NCBI RefSeq assembly: GCF_002831565.1
Contig: NZ_CP025096.1
Coordinates: 6,191,014-6,255,013, forward strand
Direction of reading: 5' to 3'
DNA length: 64,000 bases
Source of the DNA: Spirosoma pollinicola
Lineage (GTDB): Bacteria; Bacteroidota; Bacteroidia; Cytophagales; Spirosomataceae
Shown here: in pieces, positions 52,768-61,408 of the stretch
Numbering within the stretch: position 1 is the stretch's first letter
Layout of the letters: every line of letters begins with the position of its first letter
Made by a program: the position numbers and the translations under genes
Notes under the pieces: model-generated
The model's database searches: none
Told to the model about the DNA's origin: nothing
Seen by the model: the letters and a program-made list of their open reading frames with translations, nothing else

Positions 52768-54057
52768 ATGACGACCGCCACCACCACCCGCGATACGCAG
52801 GTATTTGACCTAATTGCAAAAGAACAACACCGGCAGGAGTCGGGCATTGAATTAATTGCTTCCGAAAACTTCGTTTCGCCCGCCGTTATGGAAGCGGCTG
52901 GCAGTGTCCTAACCAACAAGTATGCCGAGGGCTTGCCCGGTAAGCGCTATTACGGTGGCTGCGAAGTAGTAGATCAGGTTGAACAAATTGCTATTGACCG
53001 CGCTAAAGAACTTTTCGGCGCTACCTGGGTCAACGTTCAGCCGCACTCCGGCGCCAATGCAAACACGGCCGTATTTCTGGCTTGTCTACATCCCGGCGAT
53101 ACGATTTTGGGTTTCGATCTCTCGCACGGTGGCCACTTAACGCATGGTTCATCGGTCAATATTTCGGGTAAATACTTCCGTCCAACATTTTACGGCGTAG
53201 AGCGGGAAACCGGCGTCATCAACTACGACGTTGTTGAAGAAACGGCCAAACGTGAACGCCCCAAATTGCTTATCTGTGGCGCTTCGGCCTATAGCCGCGA
53301 TTGGGATTACGCTCGTCTGCGCGCTATTGCCGACGAAATTGGCGCGTTGCTCCTTGCCGATGTCTCGCACCCGGCTGGCCTGATTGCCAAAGGATTGTTG
53401 AACGATCCGCTGGCTCACGCGCACATCGTAACCACCACAACGCACAAAACGCTGCGCGGGACACGGGGTGGTATCATTATGATGCGCAATGATTTCGAGA
53501 ACCCATACGGTATCAAAACCCAAAAGGGCGAAACCCGGCTTATGTCGTCATTACTGGACTCGGGGGTATTTCCCGGTACACAAGGCGGCCCGCTGGAACA
53601 CATTATTGCCGCAAAAGCCGTTGCCTTTGGCGAAGCCCTGACCGACGATTTTTACGATTATGCTGTGCAGGTAAAAGCAAATGCGCAGGCAATGGCCACT
53701 GCATTCCGGAGCTGGGGTTATGAAATCATTTCGGGCGGTACCGATAACCACCTGATGCTGATCGACCTGCGGTCGAAAGGGCTGACGGGTAAATTAGCCG
53801 AAAATACGCTTATTAAGGCTGATATTACCATTAACAAAAACATGGTTCCATTCGATGATAAATCGCCGATGGTAACATCAGGGATGCGGGTTGGAACGGC
53901 GGCAATGACAACGCGAGGTTTAAAAGAATCGGACATGGAGCAAATTGTCGTATATATCGACAAGGTGCTGATGAACCATGATGATGCCGCCACATTAGCA
54001 ACTGTAAAAGAAGAAATTAACGAGTGGATGAAAGCATTTCCACTTTATAAAAGTTAA
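52768..54057 (+). CDS. glyA: Serine hydroxymethyltransferase
   Basis: A protein of 429 residues from ATG 52768 (the frame is open from 52693, but those 25 residues are not family sequence). It interconverts serine and glycine with tetrahydrofolate. The signature ESGIELIASENFVSPAV, YAEGLPGKRYYGGCE, LLADVSHPAGLIA (PLP Asp and His) and the PLP-Lys segment THKTLRGTRGGII are clear. The C-terminal GMRVGTAAMTTRG is typical. Length is normal. A palindrome separates it from tatC on the same strand. Confidence 0.97.
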   Translation: MTTATTTRDTQVFDLIAKEQHRQESGIELIASENFVSPAVMEAAGSVLTNKYAEGLPGKRYYGGCEVVDQVEQIAIDRAKELFGATWVNVQPHSGANANTAVFLACLHPGDTILGFDLSHGGHLTHGSSVNISGKYFRPTFYGVERETGVINYDVVEETAKRERPKLLICGASAYSRDWDYARLRAIADEIGALLLADVSHPAGLIAKGLLNDPLAHAHIVTTTTHKTLRGTRGGIIMMRNDFENPYGIKTQKGETRLMSSLLDSGVFPGTQGGPLEHIIAAKAVAFGEALTDDFYDYAVQVKANAQAMATAFRSWGYEIISGGTDNHLMLIDLRSKGLTGKLAENTLIKADITINKNMVPFDDKSPMVTSGMRVGTAAMTTRGLKESDMEQIVVYIDKVLMNHDDAATLATVKEEINEWMKAFPLYKS

Positions 54058-54062
54058 TAAGG

Positions 54063-54159
54063 TTTAAAGAGCGAAAGAATGAAAGAGCGAAAGAGCGATA
54101 AGCTTCGCACCACTTTCGCCCTTTCACCTCTCGCTCTTTCACTCTTTCGCTCTTTAAAT
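54063..54159. repeat. Imperfect palindrome between glyA and tatC (GAAAGAGY family, copy 4)
   Basis: AAAGAGCGAAAGAATGAAAG... on the left pairs with ...CTCTTTCACTCTTTCGCTCTTT on the right. It ends 2 bp before the tatC ATG. Confidence 0.85.
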
Positions 54160-54161
54160 AA

Positions 54162-55019
54162 ATGCCATTAGATCAACTGACTGACGAAGAGATCGAATCC
54201 GAAGGCAAAGAAATGTCCTTTCTGGATCATCTGGAAGAACTCCGCTGGCACATTATCCGTGCAGTTGGTGCCATTTTTGTATTCGCGATTCTTGCTTTTA
54301 TTTTCATTGAGGATATTTTCAGAGTTGTAATTCTGGGGCCTAAAAACCCGGATTTCTGGACGTATCGGATGATGTGTAAGCTGGCCGACACGACGGGCTA
54401 TGCCGATTTATGCGTGACAAAGCTCAACTTTGAGCTACAGTCGCTGGGCGTCTCCGATCAGTTTACGATGGCCATGACTTCGTCGGCTATTATTGGGCTA
54501 TGTTTTGCCTTTCCGTATGCATTCTGGGAAGTATGGCGGTTTATCAAACCCGGCCTTCGCTCAGTTGAAAAGAATGCTGCCCGTGGTGCGGTATTCTTTG
54601 TTTCCCTTTTGTTTACTATAGGGCTGCTGTTTGGCTATTTCATCGTATCGCCCTTGGCCATCAATTTCCTGGCGAACTTTCAGATTACTCCGGAAATTAA
54701 AAACCAGTTCGATATTACGTCTTACATCGGAATTCTGGTGACGCTCTCCCTGGGCTGCGCACTGATATTCCAGATGCCGATGGTAGCTTATGTGTTATCG
54801 AAAGTAGGCGTTCTGACACCAAAATACATGCGCGAATACCGCAAGCATGCCTGGATTGTTATTCTGATTGTAGCCGGTGTTATTACCCCATCGCCTGATA
54901 TTTATAGTCAGGTGCTGGTGGCGCTGCCCTTGACTTTGCTTTATGAAGTAAGTATTCTCGTCTCGGCTCGAATCGAGAAGGCTCGTCTCAAGGCGCAGAC
55001 AGAATTAGAAAAATTATAG
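54162..55019 (+). CDS. tatC: Sec-independent protein translocase subunit TatC
   Basis: A 285-residue inner membrane protein with six membrane segments. The TatC start MSFLDHLEELRWHIIRA (about residue 19) with conserved Glu, the FAFPYAFWEVWRFIKPGL segment, and PMVAYVLSKVGVLTPKYMREYRKHAWIVIL are all characteristic. It receives twin-arginine substrates and recruits TatA. No tatA/B gene is beside it. The start follows a GAAAGAGY palindrome. A 14-bp inverted repeat follows the gene. Confidence 0.96.
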   Translation: MPLDQLTDEEIESEGKEMSFLDHLEELRWHIIRAVGAIFVFAILAFIFIEDIFRVVILGPKNPDFWTYRMMCKLADTTGYADLCVTKLNFELQSLGVSDQFTMAMTSSAIIGLCFAFPYAFWEVWRFIKPGLRSVEKNAARGAVFFVSLLFTIGLLFGYFIVSPLAINFLANFQITPEIKNQFDITSYIGILVTLSLGCALIFQMPMVAYVLSKVGVLTPKYMREYRKHAWIVILIVAGVITPSPDIYSQVLVALPLTLLYEVSILVSARIEKARLKAQTELEKL

Positions 55020-55031
55020 TAGCCTTATTAT

Positions 55032-55082
55032 CGACTGGACGTTAGGCGTTGGATGTAGTATCCGGTGACTAACGTCCAGTCG
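55032..55082. repeat. Inverted repeat after tatC, 14-bp perfect arms
   Basis: CGACTGGACGTTAG (55032-55045) pairs exactly with CTAACGTCCAGTCG (55069-55082), with a 23-nt loop. It lies between two plus-strand genes. Confidence 0.85.
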
Positions 55083-55098
55083 TCTTATGTAATGACTT

Positions 55099-55317
55099 AT
55101 GCAGTACGATTTTAAAAAATACCATTACCAGTCCATCAATGCGGCTACTGATGCCGAACGGGCTGCTATCAATCAGGAACTGAGAGATTTGTATGCTGCC
55201 TTACCTGAATCGGAGAAGGAAGAGTTCAACCGCCAGTTGCAGGCGTTTTTGGCTAAAGAAATGGGACGCCTAAAGTCTAATTATGAGTCGGTGAAAGGCG
55301 GGTTGGGGGATAATTAA
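55099..55317 (+). CDS. Small conserved-looking protein of unknown function
   Basis: A 72-residue, charged, helix-rich protein (DAERAAINQELRDLYAALPESEKEEFNRQ...) without signal or membrane segment. It was not recognised as a named family. The codon use and acidic/basic helix pattern look like a real gene. Its stop overlaps the stop of the convergent DUF58 gene (shared TTAA). Confidence 0.65.
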   Translation: MQYDFKKYHYQSINAATDAERAAINQELRDLYAALPESEKEEFNRQLQAFLAKEMGRLKSNYESVKGGLGDN

Positions 55318-56666
55318 ATCATGCCCCGCGCTTTCAACTCCAGGTATTTATTTACCGTGTTAGCAGTCAGGTTTTGCGGTGCCGTCAAGATCGTCTGGAT
55401 ACCATATTGGGCCAGTTCCTTCACAATCTGTTTTTTCTCGAAGGTAAACTTCTCGCCGATCGTTTTGAGATAAATCTGCTCCGTATCGGTTGCGGGTTGA
55501 TCGAGCAAGCTGCGGAGTTCGGTGTTTTCGAAGAACACTACCAGTAATAAATGATCTTTGGCTAACCGGCGCAGATACGGCAACTGCCGTTGCATGGCAC
55601 TAACGGTTTCGAAGTTGGTAAACAGCAGCAGCAAACTCCGCTGACGAATGTGTGTCCGAACGCTGGCATACAGGCTCTCGTAATCCGTTTCCAGAAAACG
55701 CGTTTTTTGCCGATACAGCAATTCCAGAATTCGGAGCATGTGCCCCGAACGGCGATCGGCGGGGAGGAGTTGGCCTACATGATCGGAAAACGTAAGAATA
55801 CCGGCCCGGTCCTGCTTCATCAGCGCAATATTGCTCAGTACCAGACTAGCATTGATGGCATAATCAAGCAGCGTTAATCCCTCAAAAGGCGATTGCATGA
55901 CGCGACCTTTGTCGATCAGGCAATAGACGGGTTGTGAGCGTTCGTCCTGATAGGCATTAATCATTAACGACGCGCCCTGAGCATCACTTCGGCGGGAAGT
56001 GGCTTTCCAGTTAATGGTTCGAACATCGTCGCCGGTGGTGTAGGGGCGAACCTGTTCAAATTCCATGCTGTGTCCTATGCGTCGAATCCGTTTCACGCCC
56101 ACTTCATTAAGTCGGTTAGTCGCTGCCAGAAGCTCATATTGTCGCATCTGTAAATAGGATGGATAAACGGCCACCAACTTGCCCTGCTCAAACTGATACC
56201 GACGTTTTACTAAACCCAAGGGCGATAGGGCAAAGACATTAACTGCGCCAAAATTGTATTCGCCCCGGCGCGTTGGTCTAAGTTCGTACCGAATGGCTCG
56301 CGTCTCGCGCGGATTCAGTCTGGCCCGAAACAGCACATCACGCCGTTGAAACTGGAACGGGATCTCGTCAATCACTTCAACATACGTCTGGAAAGCGTAC
56401 TGATTTTCCAGATAAATTGTAATCGGATTTTCATCGCCATTCGACAGGCGGTCGGGTACTTCACGTCGCGCGAAGATACCCGCGCGAGCCTGAGGCCGGA
56501 ATAAAAGCCAGACATCCAACCCAATCAATACCACAAATACCACGAAAGCAACTCTTACCAGCGGAAACAGGATTGGGAATGCGTAGGCCGTAATAAACAG
56601 CAGTACCATCGTGGTCAGAACAAACCATAGACGGTTGGCAACGAAAAGAGAGCGGAATGATTTCAT
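55314..56666 (-). CDS. DUF58 domain protein
   Basis: A 450-residue protein with two N-terminal membrane segments (about residues 8-50), an extracytoplasmic-like beta region (about 75-170), and the DUF58 core: MEFEQVRPYTTGDDVRTINWKATSRR followed by a vWA-like region (PVYCLIDKGRVMQ). DUF58 proteins usually act with a MoxR AAA+ ATPase, possibly as part of an assembly or chaperone system. Here MoxR is 2.4 kb upstream on the same strand, separated by inserted genes. The ATG overlaps the stop of the remnant reading frame upstream (ATGA). Confidence 0.9.
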   Translation of the reverse strand: MKSFRSLFVANRLWFVLTTMVLLFITAYAFPILFPLVRVAFVVFVVLIGLDVWLLFRPQARAGIFARREVPDRLSNGDENPITIYLENQYAFQTYVEVIDEIPFQFQRRDVLFRARLNPRETRAIRYELRPTRRGEYNFGAVNVFALSPLGLVKRRYQFEQGKLVAVYPSYLQMRQYELLAATNRLNEVGVKRIRRIGHSMEFEQVRPYTTGDDVRTINWKATSRRSDAQGASLMINAYQDERSQPVYCLIDKGRVMQSPFEGLTLLDYAINASLVLSNIALMKQDRAGILTFSDHVGQLLPADRRSGHMLRILELLYRQKTRFLETDYESLYASVRTHIRQRSLLLLFTNFETVSAMQRQLPYLRRLAKDHLLLVVFFENTELRSLLDQPATDTEQIYLKTIGEKFTFEKKQIVKELAQYGIQTILTAPQNLTANTVNKYLELKARGMI

Positions 56667-57083
56667 TCAGTTCGGCGATTTTGGGCCAGCAATAATTTGT
56701 CGCGTTCGATTTCGGCCATTAATTCTTCATCTGTACCAGGCACGGGCATCTGGATTATCTACTTTTAGTAATAAGCGGTAATGAGTCCAGCTCAATTCGT
56801 GACGCACTGCGTCACGAATTGGAAAGGCCTTGTAAAACAGGCGTATATATCGGAGGTTACTTTCATCAAACCCCTTTCCAAAATCGCTGGTCAATCGTTG
56901 GGCGAGGTATTTGAGTAAGCCGGTGCCATACTCGGCCCTATTATTTCCCTGCTGTTCTTCGTCAACAATCAACTGGCCGATCTGCCAGTAGGCTTCGACC
57001 ATTGCGAAATTAACAGCTCTGTAGGCATTCTGTCGGGTGCTGTCCAGAACAGCCCTATTATTCTCGTAAAAGGTTTGCATCAA
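56663..57083 (-). pseudogene. Remnant of a YhcG-type (DUF1016) nuclease with internal deletion
   Basis: The first 118 codons (57083-56727) are the N-terminal domain of DUF1016 proteins: NRAVLDSTRQNAYRAVNFAMVEAYWQIGQLIVDEEQ, then RLTSDFGKGFDESNLRYIRLFYKAF and LSWTHYRLLLKVDNPDARAWY. The family then has a PDDEXK nuclease domain of about 200 residues; here the frame stops at once. In the next frame, TDEELMAEIERDKLLLAQNRRTE runs to a TGA at 56665-56663 and looks like the family's C-terminal tail. The middle has apparently been deleted, with a frame change. Its last stop overlaps the DUF58 start. Confidence 0.7.
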
Positions 57084-57109
57084 GTGTTCGTTAGGGTTCA
57101 GGTCATAAG

Positions 57110-57928
57110 TTACGGTTTTGTTGGTTTTAATTGACTTAAAGCCTCGTCAATTTCTTCTTCATAGACAGGGTTATAGTCATCTTCCTGATAATCGCCTGTA
57201 CGTTCGGCGCGTAAGGCTTTGTAGAAAAAAGATGCATCCTGAAACGCTGTTCGGGCCTCGGCGGTGCGACTCAGTTGCAAAAGTGCGCGGCCCCTATGGT
57301 AAGCCACCAGCGCACTCCGGCTGAAATTTTTGTTGGCTTTGGCCAAATCCACGAGTGCTTTATCTGCCTGCCCGGTAGCAATATAGCTCATCGCTCTACT
57401 CACAAAATGTTTGTAATTGACCCATTCGGCACCGTGTTTGAGGGCAAGTGAGTCGATACCAATACAGAACTGTTCAAGTGCTTTTGTATGGTTGCCGAGA
57501 TTACGATAGGTCAACCCACGCAGGTAACTAACGGGGTTGTTGCCGATCATATCGTCGAAGTAGGGAGTCAGTGCATCGTAAGCGTCCAGATGGCGCAGTG
57601 CCCGAGGGTAATCCTGTAACTTCGACAAATAAACCTCCCCGATCATGCCGTTTTCCTTAGGGTAGTTGTCTCCCGTTTTTTCCATCCAGAGCGTAGCAGC
57701 TTCGTAGTCATTTTGCCAGAGATAGGAAAAAGCCCGGTAACGATAATTCTGTGCAGAAGCTGAAAGCGTATCCGGCTGATTGGTACGTCGCCCGGTCAGA
57801 AAAAAGGGAAACCGCTGTGGCTGCCTGTTATTCGTCAGCATGGATGCGCATGACTTTAACTGCTTTTCACCATCCTGAGCAAAGGCCGAAAGGGGCAACA
57901 GAAGACTTAAGAATAGGACATACTTCAT
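57110..57928 (-). CDS. Exported TPR-like protein
   Basis: A 272-residue protein with a signal peptide (YVLFLSLLLPLSAFAQ). The rest is made of helix-turn-helix units resembling tetratricopeptide repeats (RYRAFSYLWQNDYEAATLWMEKTG, YLRGLTYRNLGNHTKALEQFCIG, VAYHRGRALLQLSRTAEARTAFQDASFFY). Function unknown; such proteins bind partner proteins in the periplasm. Its ATG overlaps the stop of the preceding gene by 4 bp, so it is translated from the MoxR operon mRNA. Confidence 0.8.
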   Translation of the reverse strand: MKYVLFLSLLLPLSAFAQDGEKQLKSCASMLTNNRQPQRFPFFLTGRRTNQPDTLSASAQNYRYRAFSYLWQNDYEAATLWMEKTGDNYPKENGMIGEVYLSKLQDYPRALRHLDAYDALTPYFDDMIGNNPVSYLRGLTYRNLGNHTKALEQFCIGIDSLALKHGAEWVNYKHFVSRAMSYIATGQADKALVDLAKANKNFSRSALVAYHRGRALLQLSRTAEARTAFQDASFFYKALRAERTGDYQEDDYNPVYEEEIDEALSQLKPTKP

Positions 57929-59061
57929 GGCAAAATATCAATTATGCGTCCATCTTTGAGCCGGAACGTTAAAGCAACACTTACATCGTTTGGCGGATTC
58001 GGTGGTTCAGATTGCCATAGTGTTGGATCAGTCGCAATGCGGTTCTTGCAGATTTCCTGTAATTGCTGCGTTATACGGCTGTCGAATGTCTTCGGGCAAT
58101 AGTCTTCGTCGAAACTGGTGAGTGTAAATGGGCCCTGTTCGCCCTGGCAGTTAACGACAAGTTGAATACGGATTAAGCCTGATTGCCCAGCCTGCACAAT
58201 GGTCTGATAGTGTTTTGCAACCAGTTGGCTAATGCCATAGCGTTTGGGCGAACGGTTGAGTGGTGCTTCATGCCACAAGGCCTGAAAACAATTGTTGCAG
58301 GTTTGAAAGCCACTGCCACGGTATGACTCGTTAGGCAGTAAATTTCGAACGAAACGAAATGCCTCGGTCGCCACTATACAACCATTCCAGCCAATCGCTT
58401 TCATCTGGTTTGGCAATACGTCCGCAATCTGCCACAAAGGTTTGTAGCCGCCTTCGCGATTATGCTGATTACCAGAAATGACAATAAATACCGATTTGCC
58501 AAATGTTGCCAATCGCCAGAAATGTATCGTTCGCTGTTTTGTCAGGGCACTTTCCAGACTCGCCCGACCATTAGTATAAAGAGAGATAATCAGGTTGTTG
58601 GATTGCCAGATGCGACCAGCCAACTGGTGAAATGTACTTGCTGAATCTATTGGAACGTCGGTAAACCGGCGAAAAACCATTGGGAAATTGGCACCTATAC
58701 GAAGAAAATCGTTCTCAATCGTCAGGAGCCGTGGGGCGAAATGGATGGTATCTAAACGGACAATTTCTCCATTGACCGCCCAGGTTGATTTGAAGGCGGT
58801 AGCCGAACCATCGACCATGCCCAACTGATAGGTACTATCGGCGCCTAACTGAATATAAGTTGGTAAAGGACATTTAAAATCAATGTCCAGTTCAGTATGA
58901 ACACCAATCCAGGTTCCTGTTAGTTGGTCTCGTGTTTGCCCTTCGGTTAATGATGAGTGAAGAATGAGGCATATAAAATATAAACCAGCCAGACACCAAC
59001 GACTCGCCCGCAACCAACGGATTGACTGGAAGAGGTATGACGTATGTCTGCTACTGTTCAT
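57925..59061 (-). CDS. Exported protein of unknown function in the MoxR operon
   Basis: A 378-residue protein with a membrane or signal segment (about residues 20-40, CLAGLYFICLILHSSLTEG). Residues ~45-115 look like a small beta-barrel (LTGTWIGVHTELDIDF). The C-terminal ~90 residues (LIRIQLVVNCQGEQGPFTLTSFDEDYCPKTFDSRITQQL) vaguely resemble the TonB C-terminal fold; this is weak. It overlaps moxR and the TPR-like gene by 4 bp each, which ties all three into one transcript. The family is not recognised. Confidence 0.65.
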   Translation of the reverse strand: MNSSRHTSYLFQSIRWLRASRWCLAGLYFICLILHSSLTEGQTRDQLTGTWIGVHTELDIDFKCPLPTYIQLGADSTYQLGMVDGSATAFKSTWAVNGEIVRLDTIHFAPRLLTIENDFLRIGANFPMVFRRFTDVPIDSASTFHQLAGRIWQSNNLIISLYTNGRASLESALTKQRTIHFWRLATFGKSVFIVISGNQHNREGGYKPLWQIADVLPNQMKAIGWNGCIVATEAFRFVRNLLPNESYRGSGFQTCNNCFQALWHEAPLNRSPKRYGISQLVAKHYQTIVQAGQSGLIRIQLVVNCQGEQGPFTLTSFDEDYCPKTFDSRITQQLQEICKNRIATDPTLWQSEPPNPPNDVSVALTFRLKDGRIIDILP

Positions 59062-60032
59062 CGGGGCACCTCAATTTTCTGCACTAGCTGTGCGATAATG
59101 TCATCGGCAGTGCCGCCTTCCATTTCGCGTTCGGGGGTTAGCAACACCCGATGCCGTAAGACCGGCGCGGCAAGTTCCTGCACATCTTCGGGCGTGATAA
59201 AATCGCGGCCCCGGAGTGTGGCAAGTGCCTTCGCACTGTTCAATAACGCTACCGACGCCCGAGGTGATGCACCCAGGTAAAGTGATTTATTGACGCGTGT
59301 TGCCTGAACGATCTGGGCGATGTATTCGAACAGTTTATCCTCAACATGAACCTGATGCACCAGCCCACGTAAGGTTGCTAATTGGTCGGCGGTGAGCACG
59401 GCGTTGACGGCGTCGAGCGCATCGGCCAGATTTCGCCGTTGATGGTGACCACGCAAAATATCGACTTCTTCATTTGCTGCCGGGTAACCAATAATGATCT
59501 TAAACAAAAAGCGGTCTAGCTGGGCTTCAGGCAGACGGTAGGTACCTTCCTGCTCAATGGGGTTCTGGGTAGCCAGCACCATGAAAGGTTCATCGAGGCT
59601 ATAGGTTGTACCGTCGTTTGTTACCTGCCGCTCCTCCATCACCTCGAAAAGTGCCGCTTGTGTTTTGGCCGGTGCCCGGTTTATTTCGTCAATCAGCACA
59701 AGGTTAGAAAAAACAGGTCCTTGCCTGAAAACGAAATCACCGGTTTTAGGGATAAAAATAGAGGTACCCAGCACATCGGACGGCATCAGGTCGGGGGTAA
59801 ACTGAATCCGGCTAAAACCTACCGACATGGTTTTGGCGAGAAGTTTGGCCGTCAGCGTTTTGGCAACGCCCGGCACCCCTTCAATGAGTACGTGGCCATC
59901 GGCAAGCAAAGCCGTCAGTAGTAAATCAACGGTCTGATGCTGGCCAATAATGACTTTGCCTACTTCGGCGCGAATAGTATCAACGGCAGTAGTAAGCGAA
60001 GTGAGGTCGATGCGAGTTTGAAATGAGTCCAT
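59058..60032 (-). CDS. MoxR family AAA+ ATPase
   Basis: A 324-residue cytoplasmic ATPase. Walker A is GVPGVAKT (residues 52-59), Walker B is LVLIDEINRAPAKTQAALFEVMEERQV, and the sensor/arginine-finger region includes LATQNPIEQEGTYRLPEAQLDRFLF. The C-terminal lid GASPRASVALLNSAKALATLRGRDFITPEDV is typical. MoxR proteins work with DUF58 and vWA partners to mature or activate protein complexes. Upstream on the same strand lie DUF4350, DUF4129 and SpoIIM genes, the usual company. A 59-bp-arm perfect palindrome separates it from DUF4350. Confidence 0.95.
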   Translation of the reverse strand: MDSFQTRIDLTSLTTAVDTIRAEVGKVIIGQHQTVDLLLTALLADGHVLIEGVPGVAKTLTAKLLAKTMSVGFSRIQFTPDLMPSDVLGTSIFIPKTGDFVFRQGPVFSNLVLIDEINRAPAKTQAALFEVMEERQVTNDGTTYSLDEPFMVLATQNPIEQEGTYRLPEAQLDRFLFKIIIGYPAANEEVDILRGHHQRRNLADALDAVNAVLTADQLATLRGLVHQVHVEDKLFEYIAQIVQATRVNKSLYLGASPRASVALLNSAKALATLRGRDFITPEDVQELAAPVLRHRVLLTPEREMEGGTADDIIAQLVQKIEVPR

Positions 60033-60039
60033 AATGATG

Positions 60040-60201
60040 GACCGCTCCGGCGGCCCGGCGGGATTTTTACAAGATTTAAAGGATTAAACAAGATTATCTA
60101 ATACAGCTCTTCGAGCTTTTCAGCGGGATAAGTTGGCTATTGGATAATCTTGTTTAATCCTTTAAATCTTGTAAAAATCCCGCCGGGCCGCCGGAGCGGT
60201 C
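60040..60201. repeat. Perfect inverted repeat with 59-bp arms inside the MoxR operon
   Basis: Arms 60040-60098 and 60143-60201 are exact reverse complements with a 44-nt loop. The outer 23 bp are GC-rich (ACCGCTCCGGCGGCCCGGCGG), and the inner part is AT-rich (TTTACAAGATTTAAAGGATT...), the same words as 38177-38333. The outer module resembles the GC-rich word at 18162 and 46739. The right arm overlaps the last two bases of the DUF4350 stop codon. Confidence 0.97.
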
Positions 60202-61405
60202 AGTGTTTAAAATGTTCCATTGCCCCGTTCAGGGTAATTAAGTCATATTCTGAAAGCGAAATGCTTTTCTGAGTGTCGCGTAGGAGCCGTACTAGGTCCG
60301 ACGTTTCGTCTTGCGATACACCACTTTTTCGGGCCAGCGTTTCGGTAAATTCCTTGTCTAAAACCGTTGTGTTCAAGCCATATCGTTCGCGGATGTCAGC
60401 TAGAAAATACTGGATTTTCTTACGGGCAATATTTTCATGGTCACCCTGTTGATAATACATGCGACCAATGGTTTGTACAAAATCCAGAGACGTATTTTTG
60501 GGCGGCTCTACAACCGGAATAATCCGCTGAGTTCGCTTGCTCGCGAAAATAGCGTAGAAAATTAACCCAAACGCCACTAAATAATAGGCCCAGTTAAGGG
60601 CTGGTTGCGAACGAATATACCGGAAAATTGATTGTTCGTCCTCAGTAAACCGACCCTGTTTCTGGTACTCGTCCCAATATGTTGGCTGAGCGGGCAAATA
60701 GGAGAGGGCTTTGAACGCGTAATCGGACGTTTTCTGATTCAGGACATAGTAATTCGTAAAAGCCAGGGGTAAATTATGAATAAAAAACTGTCCTTTCCCA
60801 TATCGAACCTTAATGAAAACAGGTTCTTTTCGAGCGTTGCGGCCTAGTACGGTTATGAGGGCAGGCTTTTTAATAATCAGGAAATTACGACCGTCATCAT
60901 GAATAAAATTATAGCCGGAAACCTTGTGCAAGGATGGGTTTACGAAATTCTGCCGCAGGGTCGAATCAGCCTCTTTTGGGTCTTTTACTTCTGCCTTAAA
61001 GCCAAGTAATTTTCCCAGCGTATCGGGCAATTCATAGGCCGAAATGAAGGCATTGTTCCCGCGGCCAACATAGGCTAATAGTTGGTGAATATCATTTTTA
61101 TCGACCCCGAAATCCTGACAGATAGCCACATAATTGCTGGGCGTTGGCAGCGCCTTTTCGCTCACAAGGTTGTATATGGGCAAAAGCACCGTTTTGATCG
61201 CCGATGGTCGCATGACATCGGGCAGTAGCTCGAAAAGAGCCTGAGTACCAAACGGAACTTTGTCGTCATTCTCGTAGGTCGCCCGCCAGTCGATAGGCTT
61301 CGGCCGATAATACTCAAAGAGCACGTAGGCCGTTACGGTAACCAGTAAAATGAGAAGATATTTGTTTGGTTTACGCAAAGTCAGGTGTGCCGGGTTACCG
61401 GGCAA
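60200..61405 (-). CDS. DUF4350 domain protein
   Basis: A 401-residue protein with an N-terminal membrane segment (about 13-30), a DUF4350 extracytoplasmic domain beginning PIDWRATYENDDKVPFGTQALFELLPD, a second membrane segment (about 270-290) and a cytoplasmic helical tail with RMYYQQGDHENIARKKIQYFLADIRERYGL. Found with MoxR/DUF58/DUF4129 in many Bacteroidota; molecular role unknown. It starts 3 bp after the DUF4129 gene. The stop lies at the edge of the 59-bp palindrome. Confidence 0.88.
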   Translation of the reverse strand: MPGNPAHLTLRKPNKYLLILLVTVTAYVLFEYYRPKPIDWRATYENDDKVPFGTQALFELLPDVMRPSAIKTVLLPIYNLVSEKALPTPSNYVAICQDFGVDKNDIHQLLAYVGRGNNAFISAYELPDTLGKLLGFKAEVKDPKEADSTLRQNFVNPSLHKVSGYNFIHDDGRNFLIIKKPALITVLGRNARKEPVFIKVRYGKGQFFIHNLPLAFTNYYVLNQKTSDYAFKALSYLPAQPTYWDEYQKQGRFTEDEQSIFRYIRSQPALNWAYYLVAFGLIFYAIFASKRTQRIIPVVEPPKNTSLDFVQTIGRMYYQQGDHENIARKKIQYFLADIRERYGLNTTVLDKEFTETLARKSGVSQDETSDLVRLLRDTQKSISLSEYDLITLNGAMEHFKH

Positions 61406-61408
61406 TTC

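Noticed and set aside
488..60201. CRISPR array
   Set aside because: The repeats are inverted pairs with different sequences at each locus; there is no series of equal direct repeats with spacers and no cas gene.
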